DNA from: G964020105 sp964020105
GTDB taxonomy: Bacteria; Pseudomonadota; Alphaproteobacteria; WRAU01; Hepatincolaceae
Assembly: GCA_964020105.1 (NCBI GenBank)
Contig: OZ026535.1
Coordinates: forward strand, 1,116,001-1,180,000
Direction of reading: 5' to 3'
DNA length: 64,000 bases
The translations under genes were made by a program, and so were the position numbers. Below are positions 28,816-39,900 of this stretch, piece after piece. Below the pieces are notes generated by a model that was not told the DNA's origin, searched no databases, and saw only the letters and a list, made by a program, of their open reading frames with translations. Positions within the stretch are counted from its first letter, which is position 1. Each line of letters begins with the position of its first letter.

Positions 28816-28850
28816 TCGCCATAGATTGTATCATGACAATCTAATGGCGA
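28816..28850 (-). terminator. Strong hairpin just after giant 2 stop codon
   Basis: The minus-strand transcript meets a stem of 13-14 bp with one bulged base: TCGCCAT pairs with ATGGCGA and GATTGT with ACAATC, around an ATCATG loop. It starts 10 bp beyond the stop codon. No strong U-run follows, so it may act as an mRNA-stabilising 3' structure rather than a classical rho-independent terminator. Confidence 0.55.
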
Positions 28851-28860
28851 ATTTGATGCT

Positions 28861-31800
28861 TTAGTTAAAAAAATCACCACCATTAGTATTGTTTTTTTTC
28901 TTATTAACACCTAAGTCTTCATAAGAATTAACAACATCTCCAGAGGAGTTAAATATACTCTCCAGAGCATAAGCCATTGAGCTTATTTCCTCCTCTTGGG
29001 AAGTTTTATTTAATAAATCATTATGCTCTTCATCTAAAGATACTACATCTTCTTCCACTGCTTTATTATGATTATTTAAAGTTATATTCAAGGAAAAATC
29101 ATTTTTTGATCCTTCCTCTAACATTTTATGTAAAACATTTTTGCTTGCTGAAATATCTTCTCCTGTTTTTTTTGCTTGTGATTCAATAAAATCTTCTTTT
29201 GCAAGAGAAATAACTTTATCTAACCACTCAGCATTATCTTGACTTATATTGTCATAGCTAGCTTCTTTTTCCCAAAAATATTCCTGTTTACTTAAAATAT
29301 CACTTGTAGTATTATTATCCTCTTTTGTGGTAGAGTTAATTTGTACATCCGATAATCCGTATGAACTTATTCCTTTACTTCCATTACTGTAGCCTAACAT
29401 ACTTGGCTCTTTCTCTGAATCCTCTAAATGTCCTCTCTGTTGTAACATATACAAATCTGCACCACTTATATTAAACTGATTAACTATATTATCAGGGGCA
29501 TCAGCATTGAAATTAGGAGCAAATGAACCATTTTCACCATATATTCTAAATAAAAAACTCCTGCCTGTTGCACCATCTTCACTTAACCTATATTCTCTAA
29601 ATGTACTCCCTGCACCATTTGTTGGAGTAACTGTGTAATTATACTTACTTTGTTGAAAATATAAATTCACAGCCGGATTTGTCGGTAAATTATTAGAAAA
29701 ATTATCTAAGAAAAAACTTTTTCCGTTCATTTTTGCAAAATCAAAATCTGTATTAAATATATAATCTGTTTGATAATTAAAATCATAAGTTGAATTCATA
29801 AGATCAATCCAATCAAAATTTTTATATGCGTATACAGATGTATAGTTAGTACCGTTCCATCCATCTTGTATAAGCAATGCTGAATCAACTTTAGGATCAG
29901 ATGAGTTAAGCCACTGTAGTCTTGCCCTATTACCATTTGTGGTTTGATGGGCAATATATTGTCTATTAATCGCCCCTGTCGCCGGATTTAAATACCTTCC
30001 CCCAAGATCTATCTCCCTATAACCAATATTATTTCCCGCTGTAACACTTGCATTATCAGGAACTCCCACGTAGTAACCAGTTGAAGAAACCTCAGCATTT
30101 GCTACAGTTGAGTAATCAGATACTTGTATTTTTTCAAACCCCTTAAGGTTTACCCTAGAAATTTCCCTAGCATACTGACCATCTGTTCCTCCGGTATCTG
30201 TGTTATCATTCTGCCTTACACCATACAGTGCATTGATAACTTGTTGTACTTTAATATGAGCATCACCACTTGCTTCAATCCTATAATATCTCTGCATATG
30301 ACCACCACCAGAGTTATCATTAATAAGATATTCTTCTATTGTCTCTCCTGGATTAAAAGCAAAATATCCAGAAGTTCCTCTTTGTGCTATTCCATTAGCA
30401 CCTTTAGTATCTGCAGAAAATGCTTCATCTAAAAATATATCAAACCCATCTCCAGCATCTATTTGTCTTAAATAAGTTTTTGTTGCAGCGTTAGCTAATG
30501 CCCCACTTGGTGCTCCATTGCTCCTATTCCAAAATAACTTACCTGTGGAAAAAATATCGTTACTGCTAGTTGTAGTTATTAAATTAACCCCTTGCATTCT
30601 ATAAAATACTGATGCTTCATAACCTTCTGTATTCCCTACTAAACTTGCATCTTTCACCTCTGAGAATACTATCCCAACCCCTGTATTTACCGACGTCATA
30701 TAGGCTAGAAATGCTGCTGTACTTTCCCTAGAATTTGCAGGGTCATTTTGATTAGGATATGGCTGAAAAACATGAGAGCTAGCAAATGTTTGATTCACCC
30801 AGCTTCCCCATGAAAAATAATATGATCCAGACGTTATAGTGCTAAATTTAGCGCTATCTAAGCTAGCAACAGAACCCCCTGTTACTCCTGTCGCTGCCTC
30901 ATCTGCATTGTTACTTGCTACATCTGCAGAACCTGATTGGTCAAAATATAAATGTCCTTTAGCTGTTCTATAAATACCCTCTGTTGCAAAATTAGTTCCT
31001 ATATTTGCAATACTCGTTACCTTGGCTCCATTCCTATCCAATAAAAACGTGGTGAAATGCTTAAATGACATTAAAGATGTACTACTACTACCTGAGGATC
31101 CTGTAAAAATCGTATAAGTAGGAGTTGTATTACCTGTATAATTACTGTAAGCAGCATAATGATTGCTATCCACAAGCTCCGGAAAAATAAGAGTAATCGC
31201 CTTGTTTACAGCATATGCAGATTGTCCAGATACAAATATGCTTGTCTGTGGCAAATATATAGTCTCACCGCCATATTCTTTTATTGTTACTGCAGCTGAT
31301 ACTCCAGTAGTACGGTATTCTCCAATTGCTATATAATGTAAACCGTCATTGTTAGTATCGCCTCTGATAAATGACAATCTCATTGTATAAGGGCTTCCAA
31401 CAACTGACCATGGTGCAACATCCCAAGAAGACAAATCTATAACGTCACTGTTAGGGGTATTATTTCTAGCGTCATTATTACTATTATGTCCCCAGTACTG
31501 TAAATCTAGATGCAAATACTCTCTAGTAACCCTGAAAGATTCATTATTACCACTAGTCGGTGGTGATAAAGTTTCTCCAGCAGACATCTGACTTACTATG
31601 CTACTAAATTGTTGAGTATTTAATGGTGCAAATTTTACTATATTAACAAACCCTCTAGTACCTGCAATAAATTGTACGTTGTTGACCTCAATGCTATAAG
31701 TAGAATTATTATAATCAACTTGCATCATACGATTGGTTTTACTTGCAGTTTCTTGTTCAAAGGATATGTAATAAAAACTATCAGTTGCCATATTTTTTGC

Positions 31801-34800
31801 AGAAAGAGCATTCCTTAGTGTATTTGCCCTACTACCTACAGTATTATCAGCTGATTTAGCTAATCTTATACTATCAATATTTAATGCAGAGCTTAAAATT
31901 ATGTTCGTTGACCCTGTAGCGTTATTTAGCAATCCATCTGCAGCACTGTAATCTATCATATCAAAATTGGTAGCATTAATTAATATGCCTCCAGTACCAG
32001 CAATCCCTTGCCCTCCTCTAGTTCCCCCCATTATAATACCACTGGAACTTATCGTATTTAATATATTACCTGCACTATAAGATAAAGATACTGTATCCTC
32101 ACCAGTACTACCACCACCAATAAGTGTAATACTTGCTAAAGCAACAGAATATCCACTAATAATAACATTATCATTACCGCTAGTGAATGTTATAGAATTT
32201 GTATTGCTAACAAAAAAATGATTATTAAATGATCCCTCTAATGTACCTGCACTATTAAGAGTCCAATTGCCTTTGTTACCAATATATTGGCTAAAATTAA
32301 TTGCAGCCCCACCCATAGCAATACTCTGGTACATAAATAAAGTGGTGTTTGCTACGATATCAAGATTATTACCAGCCATATTTATCGTAGAAAGTGTTAT
32401 ACCTATCTCTGACTGTCTTAATGTTTGTGTTCTACCTGCATCTGTATATAAAAGACCAAAATCATTGTATGTAATATTGCTACTAAATCCACCAGCAGCA
32501 CCAACTCCAGGTAAAGATATGGCAACATTAGTCTCAAAATATACTCTCAAATTTTTTGTTGCTGTAACATTGCTAAAAATAACACTGCTCACAGTATTCG
32601 GTGTTAGATTAGCTCTAAATACCTGGGTTGTGATATTCCCTGTTGCTGCTGTATTATAAGTGGCTAAATCTCTATAGCTCATATAAGTATAATTAATTTC
32701 TGAGACTGGATTTGAAATAACTACACCTTGCGTATAATTTGCCCATCCAGAAGTACCCGCATTCATTAATACTACATTTGTAACACTAGTATTGCTATCT
32801 AATAAATTAATATTCATAGCTTCAACATTTTCCATACTAACCAAAGATGAATTACCATTAAGAACACTGGTAAAAATATATCCAGCTAAGCTCACTAGAT
32901 CATACGTAACTAAAATGCTATCAAAAGTACTGTTAGTTAAAAAATTAAATACATCATTATTGCCACCTGAAAAATCTATCTTAATACTATCCGAAGCCCG
33001 ATGCACATAATGCACAGTATCATTGAAATTTGTCAAAGCATAATCTTCCATCCCAGTTATACTATAACTAGAGGGAAAGTCAGAATTGATAGCGTAAACA
33101 ACTCCTGAGGTGGCATTTACAAAACGCAACGTATCATAGCCATCTTCCCCATTAATACCCCCAGAACCATTAAGCGCAGCAACATCAACATTGAATGTAT
33201 CATTATAATTAGTACCGCCAATATTTAAAATACCACCATTGCTAGTAATTATATTTGCATTACCTGCAGAGGTATTACCACTAGCATCAATATCAAAAAC
33301 CATCGCAGTTAGAGACCCTGTAAAACTTACTCTATTAACTCCTCCTCCTATATTAATGTTATATATGCTGATATTATTTAATCCTAAAAACAAATCATCC
33401 TGCATTGTCCCAATTATATATTCAATGCCAGCAAAACTATCTATACCACCACTATTATCCCTTCTTTTGACAGATCCACTACCATTTGACGTATAGTTAA
33501 CTTCAATTCCACTGTCACTTATATCTTCATAATTAAGAGTATCGACCCCTCCACGTGCCACTATATCTTTATTAGATTGTAACAAAGATATAAATGTATC
33601 ATTACCCTCTGTAGTTACAATGACCCCAATCCTGTGCCAATCTGCTGTTCCTTTATTAATACTCATGGTTCTATTGGTAGACATAATTGCAGAAGCATTC
33701 CCTATTGTTGCTTCACGAAATTCAATTGAGGTGATTAGTGTATCTCTTGAAAAATCTAAAGTATCAATACCTGCTTGAGACGTAATTTGAATTATATTAA
33801 AAGAAGCATATATAATATCATTACCACTTGTATCAATAAATCTAAAAAAATTTGCAACAGTATCTGTACCTATATAGCTGTTATCAGTGGTGATTTTATA
33901 AAATTTATTTCTAGTAAAATCAGCAACCAAATACCCATTAAAAGCGGAATAATTTATTAAATTATCTCCTCCTCCGCCATCAATATCTAGATCAACACTA
34001 CCACCAGCTAAAACAGTATCCGCTCCACCACCCAAAACAAACACCTCAAAGCTTGATAAAATATCAGTATTAATACCCCGTGTAACCTCAATATTACTGC
34101 CAATAGCAATACTAGTAAGATCAAGAGTAATATTATCGGTTATATTTGAATAATTAATAGTATCCCTACTTAATCCACCATCAACCCTACGACCTACTTC
34201 GTTTTGCTCAATCAACAATGTATCTGATAAATTAGTAAGCTCTAACCCATAAGCTCCTATTATATTTGCACTACTATTCCCTAATACTTGTTGCAATATT
34301 TGTGTAAATGTTCCACTCAAAGATCTATTTATTTCTCTGAAAGAAAGTAAGTTATCTCCTCCTCCAACATTTATGGAGGTTATATTTGCAAGTCCTTCCG
34401 TAAAAATTATCGTATCATCACCCTCTCCAAGTATCAAATTCTCGATTGTCCCTACCCTAACGTAACTATTAACATTAACACTTCCATCAGCATTTTTTTC
34501 AAAATAAATACTACCTCCCAAATTAACTAATAACCCTATAGGATTATTAATCCTATCAACAATTGCTATATTTAAGGTATCATTACCTCCATTCCCATCA
34601 ATTTGTCCATTTACTCGTAATAAATCTAAATCAACCAGTATGAATATATCATCTTGCTCCGAACCCGATAATACCTCAAAAGAACTAATCACAATGTTAT
34701 TTAATAATCCTCCGCCACTTAAAATATTATCTCTAAAATTAAACTCGAAACCACTAATCCCATCACTTTCAACAAGTAATCTATCTCTTCCTGCACCACC

Positions 34801-37800
34801 ACTAACACCCAAAATTACTGACTCAAAAGCAATTTGAAATGTATCATCATAATCAGTTCCAGAAATATACTCTATACCACTTACCAAATCAAAACTATTG
34901 GTTTCTATGGATTTTCTAATGAGTACCATATTCGGAGATATTGATGCATATATCCCTATATTTATCTGTAGAACATTGTTTTCGTAATCAAGAATATCAT
35001 TATTACCACTACCTGCATTGAAAGTGTAATTACCGTTTATGCTTCCTGCGTATGTATCGCTGTTATTAGAGCCAATTATAATCTCTACATCCTTAAGATT
35101 CATCAACGTACTTGAAACAATATTATCAGAAACCACATTAATATTATTACCACTTTGAGAAGAATTCCTAATATGAAATACTAGGCCAGAAGTTGTGTAA
35201 GCAGAGTAATTTACAGTATCTCCCCCTCCTCCTGCCTCTATATCTATCACATTGGCTATCTGACTACCTATAATAAATAAATCATTTCTATCCCCTGTAC
35301 GTAATATCTCCCAATTAGTAATGTTAATTTCCATGGTATTAACAGTATTTAAAGCCATATCAAATACAACACTAATACTATATCTGCTTGTATCTATTGT
35401 ATCTCTACCACCTCCAGCATCAACTAATATATTGACAGTATTACTACCGTCTAAACTACTAAGATCCAAATCAATTATATCATCATGTGTACTTAATAAT
35501 ATACTATCTACTCCAAGATAATAATCCCCTCCAACATCTTTACTAACATACATATTGGAATCAATTCCTCTGTAAACCAGCTTATCTCCAAATAAAAACA
35601 ATTTCACAGCGCTTGCAATAGATGTATAATCCACTATTGCGTTATTTAGCTGAAAATATAAATTGAATTCACCATTCAGCTGATTAGCACTAGCAATTGT
35701 GCTATTATCAGAATTACTAACAGTAACTCTATCAATACTAGCCGGATTTGCAAGGCTGGACGTTCCTGTTAGTATCTCAAAAAATGTCAAATTATAGCTA
35801 AATATGCTAGGATTAAGGACATTTAATAGTATTTGAGTACCAATGTCATAATTTAAAGAAGTAATAGTAGCGTCAATATTAATTCTATCAACCCCATCAC
35901 CCCCTATCAAACTACCTCCACTATTGGCAGGACTGATATTCCAAACATCATCATATCTAGTTAACTCATAAGTTTCAATGTTTCTGTATAGCAATACACT
36001 TATACTACTAGAATCTACACCCTGAGTGTAATTTCTAAAGGATAAAATATCCACTCCATCACCACCATCAATAGCCATTATAGGTTTGAATGGATTAACT
36101 AAAAAATAATCATCCCCTCTCCCACCTATGAAATTTTCAATATTAATAAATCGATCAAAAGTATTAGTAAGCCCATTTTGTACATAGTTCTTATAAACAT
36201 AACCCTCATCAGAAACACTAAGACTACCAAAATCTACCAATAAATCAACGTTAGAAGAGCTATAATCTAAATTATCAACTCCAGACAATCCACCAATGAA
36301 TCTATAGCCATGTTCAACATCTCCAGCTGTAACTTGAACTAAAAAATCATTTCCTATGCTAGCCCCTATAATAGTATCAAAATTATATACTTTTATATCA
36401 TCCAATCTAAATACATTTGATTTTATATGAAATGCCAGCACTCTACTCTGATTGGCAGCATCTAAAGTATCGGTTGTTGTTGCAGAACCATAATAATTAA
36501 GAAAGTTATTATTTGTATATACTACTGTATTGGGAAAATTCCCAAATTGTACAGTTTGAAAATTGATAAACCTACTAGCAAGCAACCCAATATCAAAAGG
36601 AGATCCATTATTATAATTTAAATAAACAACATTGCCTGCATTTATTAATCCATTCTGTCCAACTGTAATAGCCTCATCTTCATTTATCTTACTCTCCCCC
36701 CCATTATATAGAAACAAAGGATTAAGTTCCCAATTCTTATTTTCTACTATAAATATATCATTTTCACTGGTAGCAATCACTGTCTCAAAATTGAGAACAG
36801 TATCTTCGTAAATATCACCACTGCTTTTTATTTTTTTTAAATTACCCGTGCTTACATTATATAAGATATACAGTCCAAGCTCAACTGCATGATAATCAAT
36901 AGTATCAAACCCTCCTCTAGCGTCATAATGCATGCCTCCATTTTGGAGGCCACTAATATTATAAACATCATCAATATCCGTACCTATTATAGAGCTAATG
37001 TTAGAAAAAATATCATTATTCAATCCCTTGCCTATTGAACCAAAAGATTTACCAAAACTCTGAGATCCTCCAATCAACATAATTTCTTCTATAAGAACTG
37101 AAATACCACTAACAATGGCTCCAGACATAGTATAATCAATATAATTAAAACCACCCAGCCCATCTAACGTATATGATTCATTATAATTAAGAATAAATCT
37201 ATCATTCCCCTGGGAAGCCTTTACTATCTCAATAAAATATAATTTATCAGTGCCAGAAGTTTTTTTAACACTTATATAACCATCAGTAGTTGCAGCAACA
37301 TAATTGATCTCAACCCCATTGCCACTTGTGTCCCCTAAATAATTTTCATAACTAACAAGATCAGAATCTATAGCTGTATCATCGCTATAACCCTTATAAA
37401 TCATACCAAGTCCATCACCGCTACCATAAAAAATATCGTCAAAAAGAGTGCCAATAACAACACTAATATTAAAAAAAGTATCTGTTATCTGAGCACTTGT
37501 AGCTTGCTTTGAAACATTATTATAAATTAATACATCAGCTACTACACTATAATCTATTGTATTGATCCCTCCACCGCCATTAAAAGTTATACTATAATCT
37601 TTATTAATACTCGCCATATAGTAATCATTAAAATCTGATCCTATTATGTTAATAAAAGCATCATTTTTCCCTAAAGTAGCATTGTTTAAAGAAAAATAAA
37701 CATTTTGCAAATGATCATAATCCCTTGAGCTAAGAGGATTATTATTATAAGTTACTGTAGTTAAATATCCTCCAAGCGCGCCACCCATATTAATTAATGA

Positions 37801-39567
37801 CGCATTCTTTATTATCAAGGTATTACTACCCTCACCAGCATGAATTATAAAATTAGAAAATCCAGCAGTACTAGTTAACTCAATAGTATTGTTATTAGCA
37901 AAAGAAACTCCTTCGCTATCTTCAAGATATATTTCATTAAAATGAGTAAACCTAGCAACAGAACTATCAATTTTCCCTATTATATTAACAGCATTATTTG
38001 TAATAATGACTGCCCCATTAATAAGTTCAATTTTAATGTCCCTATTAAATGTATACTCACCTGTAACAGAGTTTGTATAATCTAAATGATCAAATCTAAT
38101 AATATCAATGCCCTCAGTGTTAAAATTACTTACAAGATTACCATCACTATTTAAAGATTGCTTACCATCAACAATGTCGTTGCCAAAATCATAAATATAA
38201 GTATCATCTCCTGCACCTAAATAAACAGTATCATTGCCAATATTAGATACAAATATATCATTGCCATCCAGAGTGCTGTATGTATGATTAGTAACACCTC
38301 CAACAATATAATCCTCAGCAATACCAGTAAGAATAATTAATGGATCAAAGATAGTAGAGTAAGTAAATGTATTAAAAGCACTATAATTTAATATATCCTC
38401 AATAGTTCTAACTGGTCTAAAATCAAGTGTTAAATTGCTTTCTCCAATAATAACACTATCAAATTTAAAATTGTAACCATCAATTGTAATGATCAATTCT
38501 GAACTAATTGGTTGTAATCCTAAAGGGACACCACTTACACTCTGTGCATTAGCATTCCTATAAGAGAACTGTAAATCTATAGTGTTACTCTGCGTTCTTG
38601 GAGTTACAAGATATATACCATTTCCAGCAGTCTGAACAACTACTGTATCTGTATTTTCAAAAATAACCCCATCAGGAACATTTTGAATAATAATGCTCTG
38701 AATAGAAGTATCAGCATCATTTAAATACACTGTAAAACCTCTACTAATTTTATCTCCAAAATAGCCTTCATAGTAAATAGAATCGCCACTAGATGAAAAA
38801 TTAAGAATTTCTGGATCATACTGATGTATGGAAAAATCATCACCACTAAGCTCCCCCCTGCCAGCAAAAGCAAATATACCGATATCCTTATCAAACTTAC
38901 CAATACCAGTATCATATCCAGTTCCATAAAGAGAACGAAATTCAGGATTATTTTTTCTAACCTTAACAATCTGAGTATAATCCTCATCCTCATTGAATAC
39001 TGTACGTTTTGTATAACTAAACTCAACCGGCACATCATATTTAAAAGGACTCTGAGGAAATAAAGTAAGAACTTTATACTGTTTTAACTCAGACTCATTA
39101 GTTAGAATAGGATTTTGGTCATCAACTACGATACTCCCTGTTAATTTCACACGATCAGAATCTCCATCAATCTTCGCATTACCAGAAGCTAATTTTTCAG
39201 ATTCTCTAGTTGTGCTATCAGGTGTAGATGTAAATCTATCGATCACAATCATATCAGGATTATCATTGGATCTAATAAGCTTATGTTCCCCTATTAAATC
39301 ATTATACTCATAAGTGTTTGACAAAGAATCTTTGATTAATGGCGCACCACCCTGCATAAACATTATGGAATAATTAGCAACAGTAATACTTCCTCCACTT
39401 AATGTACTGATTACTAAATCACCATTTATCATGGTTTTTTTCAAAGCAGATATATCAAAATTAAAAATTATTTCATCCCCAGGATGCGCATACACAACAG
39501 ACTTAGAATCCTTAGAATCCACAACCTCTACAGTGTTCTTTCCGTATATAATACCCTTACTATCCAT
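28861..39567 (-). CDS. Giant RTX-like type I secreted or surface protein 2
   Basis: 3,568 residues, a paralogue of giant 1 along the whole length. N-terminus MDSKGIIYGKNTVEVVD, then VVYAHPGDEIIFNFD and GDLVISTLSGGSITVANY, the same prefix-like domain. The middle has at least eleven RTX-like I-x-G-T-x-x-x-D-x-F units (such as IIGTDIDDVYNIS, FIGGRGDDYFLVN and ISGTDYDDTFQIA) alternating with D-G-G-x-G-x-D-T units. The shared C-terminal domain includes YLHLDLQYWGHNS, NTDFDFAKMNGKSF and LYFQQSKYNYTV. The tail is acidic and ends GVNKKKNNTNGGDFFN, matching giant 1's tail. The gene is intact despite 10.7 kb, which argues for selection. No cleavable signal peptide, consistent with type I secretion. Substrate of the 51.8-55 kb exporter is inferred. 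Confidence 0.85.
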   Translation of the reverse strand: MDSKGIIYGKNTVEVVDSKDSKSVVYAHPGDEIIFNFDISALKKTMINGDLVISTLSGGSITVANYSIMFMQGGAPLIKDSLSNTYEYNDLIGEHKLIRSNDNPDMIVIDRFTSTPDSTTRESEKLASGNAKIDGDSDRVKLTGSIVVDDQNPILTNESELKQYKVLTLFPQSPFKYDVPVEFSYTKRTVFNEDEDYTQIVKVRKNNPEFRSLYGTGYDTGIGKFDKDIGIFAFAGRGELSGDDFSIHQYDPEILNFSSSGDSIYYEGYFGDKISRGFTVYLNDADTSIQSIIIQNVPDGVIFENTDTVVVQTAGNGIYLVTPRTQSNTIDLQFSYRNANAQSVSGVPLGLQPISSELIITIDGYNFKFDSVIIGESNLTLDFRPVRTIEDILNYSAFNTFTYSTIFDPLIILTGIAEDYIVGGVTNHTYSTLDGNDIFVSNIGNDTVYLGAGDDTYIYDFGNDIVDGKQSLNSDGNLVSNFNTEGIDIIRFDHLDYTNSVTGEYTFNRDIKIELINGAVIITNNAVNIIGKIDSSVARFTHFNEIYLEDSEGVSFANNNTIELTSTAGFSNFIIHAGEGSNTLIIKNASLINMGGALGGYLTTVTYNNNPLSSRDYDHLQNVYFSLNNATLGKNDAFINIIGSDFNDYYMASINKDYSITFNGGGGINTIDYSVVADVLIYNNVSKQATSAQITDTFFNISVVIGTLFDDIFYGSGDGLGMIYKGYSDDTAIDSDLVSYENYLGDTSGNGVEINYVAATTDGYISVKKTSGTDKLYFIEIVKASQGNDRFILNYNESYTLDGLGGFNYIDYTMSGAIVSGISVLIEEIMLIGGSQSFGKSFGSIGKGLNNDIFSNISSIIGTDIDDVYNISGLQNGGMHYDARGGFDTIDYHAVELGLYILYNVSTGNLKKIKSSGDIYEDTVLNFETVIATSENDIFIVENKNWELNPLFLYNGGESKINEDEAITVGQNGLINAGNVVYLNYNNGSPFDIGLLASRFINFQTVQFGNFPNTVVYTNNNFLNYYGSATTTDTLDAANQSRVLAFHIKSNVFRLDDIKVYNFDTIIGASIGNDFLVQVTAGDVEHGYRFIGGLSGVDNLDYSSSNVDLLVDFGSLSVSDEGYVYKNYVQNGLTNTFDRFINIENFIGGRGDDYFLVNPFKPIMAIDGGDGVDILSFRNYTQGVDSSSISVLLYRNIETYELTRYDDVWNISPANSGGSLIGGDGVDRINIDATITSLNYDIGTQILLNVLNPSIFSYNLTFFEILTGTSSLANPASIDRVTVSNSDNSTIASANQLNGEFNLYFQLNNAIVDYTSIASAVKLFLFGDKLVYRGIDSNMYVSKDVGGDYYLGVDSILLSTHDDIIDLDLSSLDGSNTVNILVDAGGGRDTIDTSRYSISVVFDMALNTVNTMEINITNWEILRTGDRNDLFIIGSQIANVIDIEAGGGGDTVNYSAYTTSGLVFHIRNSSQSGNNINVVSDNIVSSTLMNLKDVEIIIGSNNSDTYAGSINGNYTFNAGSGNNDILDYENNVLQINIGIYASISPNMVLIRKSIETNSFDLVSGIEYISGTDYDDTFQIAFESVILGVSGGAGRDRLLVESDGISGFEFNFRDNILSGGGLLNNIVISSFEVLSGSEQDDIFILVDLDLLRVNGQIDGNGGNDTLNIAIVDRINNPIGLLVNLGGSIYFEKNADGSVNVNSYVRVGTIENLILGEGDDTIIFTEGLANITSINVGGGDNLLSFREINRSLSGTFTQILQQVLGNSSANIIGAYGLELTNLSDTLLIEQNEVGRRVDGGLSRDTINYSNITDNITLDLTSIAIGSNIEVTRGINTDILSSFEVFVLGGGADTVLAGGSVDLDIDGGGGDNLINYSAFNGYLVADFTRNKFYKITTDNSYIGTDTVANFFRFIDTSGNDIIYASFNIIQITSQAGIDTLDFSRDTLITSIEFREATIGNASAIMSTNRTMSINKGTADWHRIGVIVTTEGNDTFISLLQSNKDIVARGGVDTLNYEDISDSGIEVNYTSNGSGSVKRRDNSGGIDSFAGIEYIIGTMQDDLFLGLNNISIYNINIGGGVNRVSFTGSLTAMVFDIDASGNTSAGNANIITSNGGILNIGGTNYNDTFNVDVAALNGSGGINGEDGYDTLRFVNATSGVVYAINSDFPSSYSITGMEDYALTNFNDTVHYVHRASDSIKIDFSGGNNDVFNFLTNSTFDSILVTYDLVSLAGYIFTSVLNGNSSLVSMENVEAMNINLLDSNTSVTNVVLMNAGTSGWANYTQGVVISNPVSEINYTYMSYRDLATYNTAATGNITTQVFRANLTPNTVSSVIFSNVTATKNLRVYFETNVAISLPGVGAAGGFSSNITYNDFGLLYTDAGRTQTLRQSEIGITLSTINMAGNNLDIVANTTLFMYQSIAMGGAAINFSQYIGNKGNWTLNSAGTLEGSFNNHFFVSNTNSITFTSGNDNVIISGYSVALASITLIGGGSTGEDTVSLSYSAGNILNTISSSGIIMGGTRGGQGIAGTGGILINATNFDMIDYSAADGLLNNATGSTNIILSSALNIDSIRLAKSADNTVGSRANTLRNALSAKNMATDSFYYISFEQETASKTNRMMQVDYNNSTYSIEVNNVQFIAGTRGFVNIVKFAPLNTQQFSSIVSQMSAGETLSPPTSGNNESFRVTREYLHLDLQYWGHNSNNDARNNTPNSDVIDLSSWDVAPWSVVGSPYTMRLSFIRGDTNNDGLHYIAIGEYRTTGVSAAVTIKEYGGETIYLPQTSIFVSGQSAYAVNKAITLIFPELVDSNHYAAYSNYTGNTTPTYTIFTGSSGSSSTSLMSFKHFTTFLLDRNGAKVTSIANIGTNFATEGIYRTAKGHLYFDQSGSADVASNNADEAATGVTGGSVASLDSAKFSTITSGSYYFSWGSWVNQTFASSHVFQPYPNQNDPANSRESTAAFLAYMTSVNTGVGIVFSEVKDASLVGNTEGYEASVFYRMQGVNLITTTSSNDIFSTGKLFWNRSNGAPSGALANAATKTYLRQIDAGDGFDIFLDEAFSADTKGANGIAQRGTSGYFAFNPGETIEEYLINDNSGGGHMQRYYRIEASGDAHIKVQQVINALYGVRQNDNTDTGGTDGQYAREISRVNLKGFEKIQVSDYSTVANAEVSSTGYYVGVPDNASVTAGNNIGYREIDLGGRYLNPATGAINRQYIAHQTTNGNRARLQWLNSSDPKVDSALLIQDGWNGTNYTSVYAYKNFDWIDLMNSTYDFNYQTDYIFNTDFDFAKMNGKSFFLDNFSNNLPTNPAVNLYFQQSKYNYTVTPTNGAGSTFREYRLSEDGATGRSFLFRIYGENGSFAPNFNADAPDNIVNQFNISGADLYMLQQRGHLEDSEKEPSMLGYSNGSKGISSYGLSDVQINSTTKEDNNTTSDILSKQEYFWEKEASYDNISQDNAEWLDKVISLAKEDFIESQAKKTGEDISASKNVLHKMLEEGSKNDFSLNITLNNHNKAVEEDVVSLDEEHNDLLNKTSQEEEISSMAYALESIFNSSGDVVNSYEDLGVNKKKNNTNGGDFFN

Positions 39568-39900
39568 AACAATTTCCCAATAGATTTAGTTTTAGTAATA
39601 ATTATAAAGTAATATTACTATTTTAAATTGTATTAATTAAGTTTAATTATAATTAAAGATTGTTTTATTGCTTAAATGCGCAATAAAATATCTTAAGTTG
39701 TATTTTTTTGCTAAAAACAATATTGTTCTGGCTTGATTGTGGCCATGTTTTCATGGTTATTGTTTTGTGTAAGCTATGAATAATCTAATTTGTGGATAAC
39801 AATATTTGCTCACAACTTAAAGAGGTTTTTCAACACAATAAGATGTGATCTATGGATGGATTATCATTTTAATAATTAGCAAGAGTTTTTGTATTAGTCG
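39568..39900. other. 333-bp spacer with one DnaA-box-like site
   Basis: Spacer before giant 2, holding its promoter region, and after the DUF4276 gene. TGTGGATAA at 39791-39799 is a perfect reverse DnaA box, but it is single and unsupported by repeats. A GCAATAAAA run around 39660-39690 is AT-rich. I see no gene or RNA in it. Confidence 0.5.

Noticed and set aside
39791..39799. Single DnaA box before giant 2 as an origin
   Set aside because: One isolated 9-base match without repeats, iterons or regulator genes; chance occurrence in AT-rich DNA is likely.
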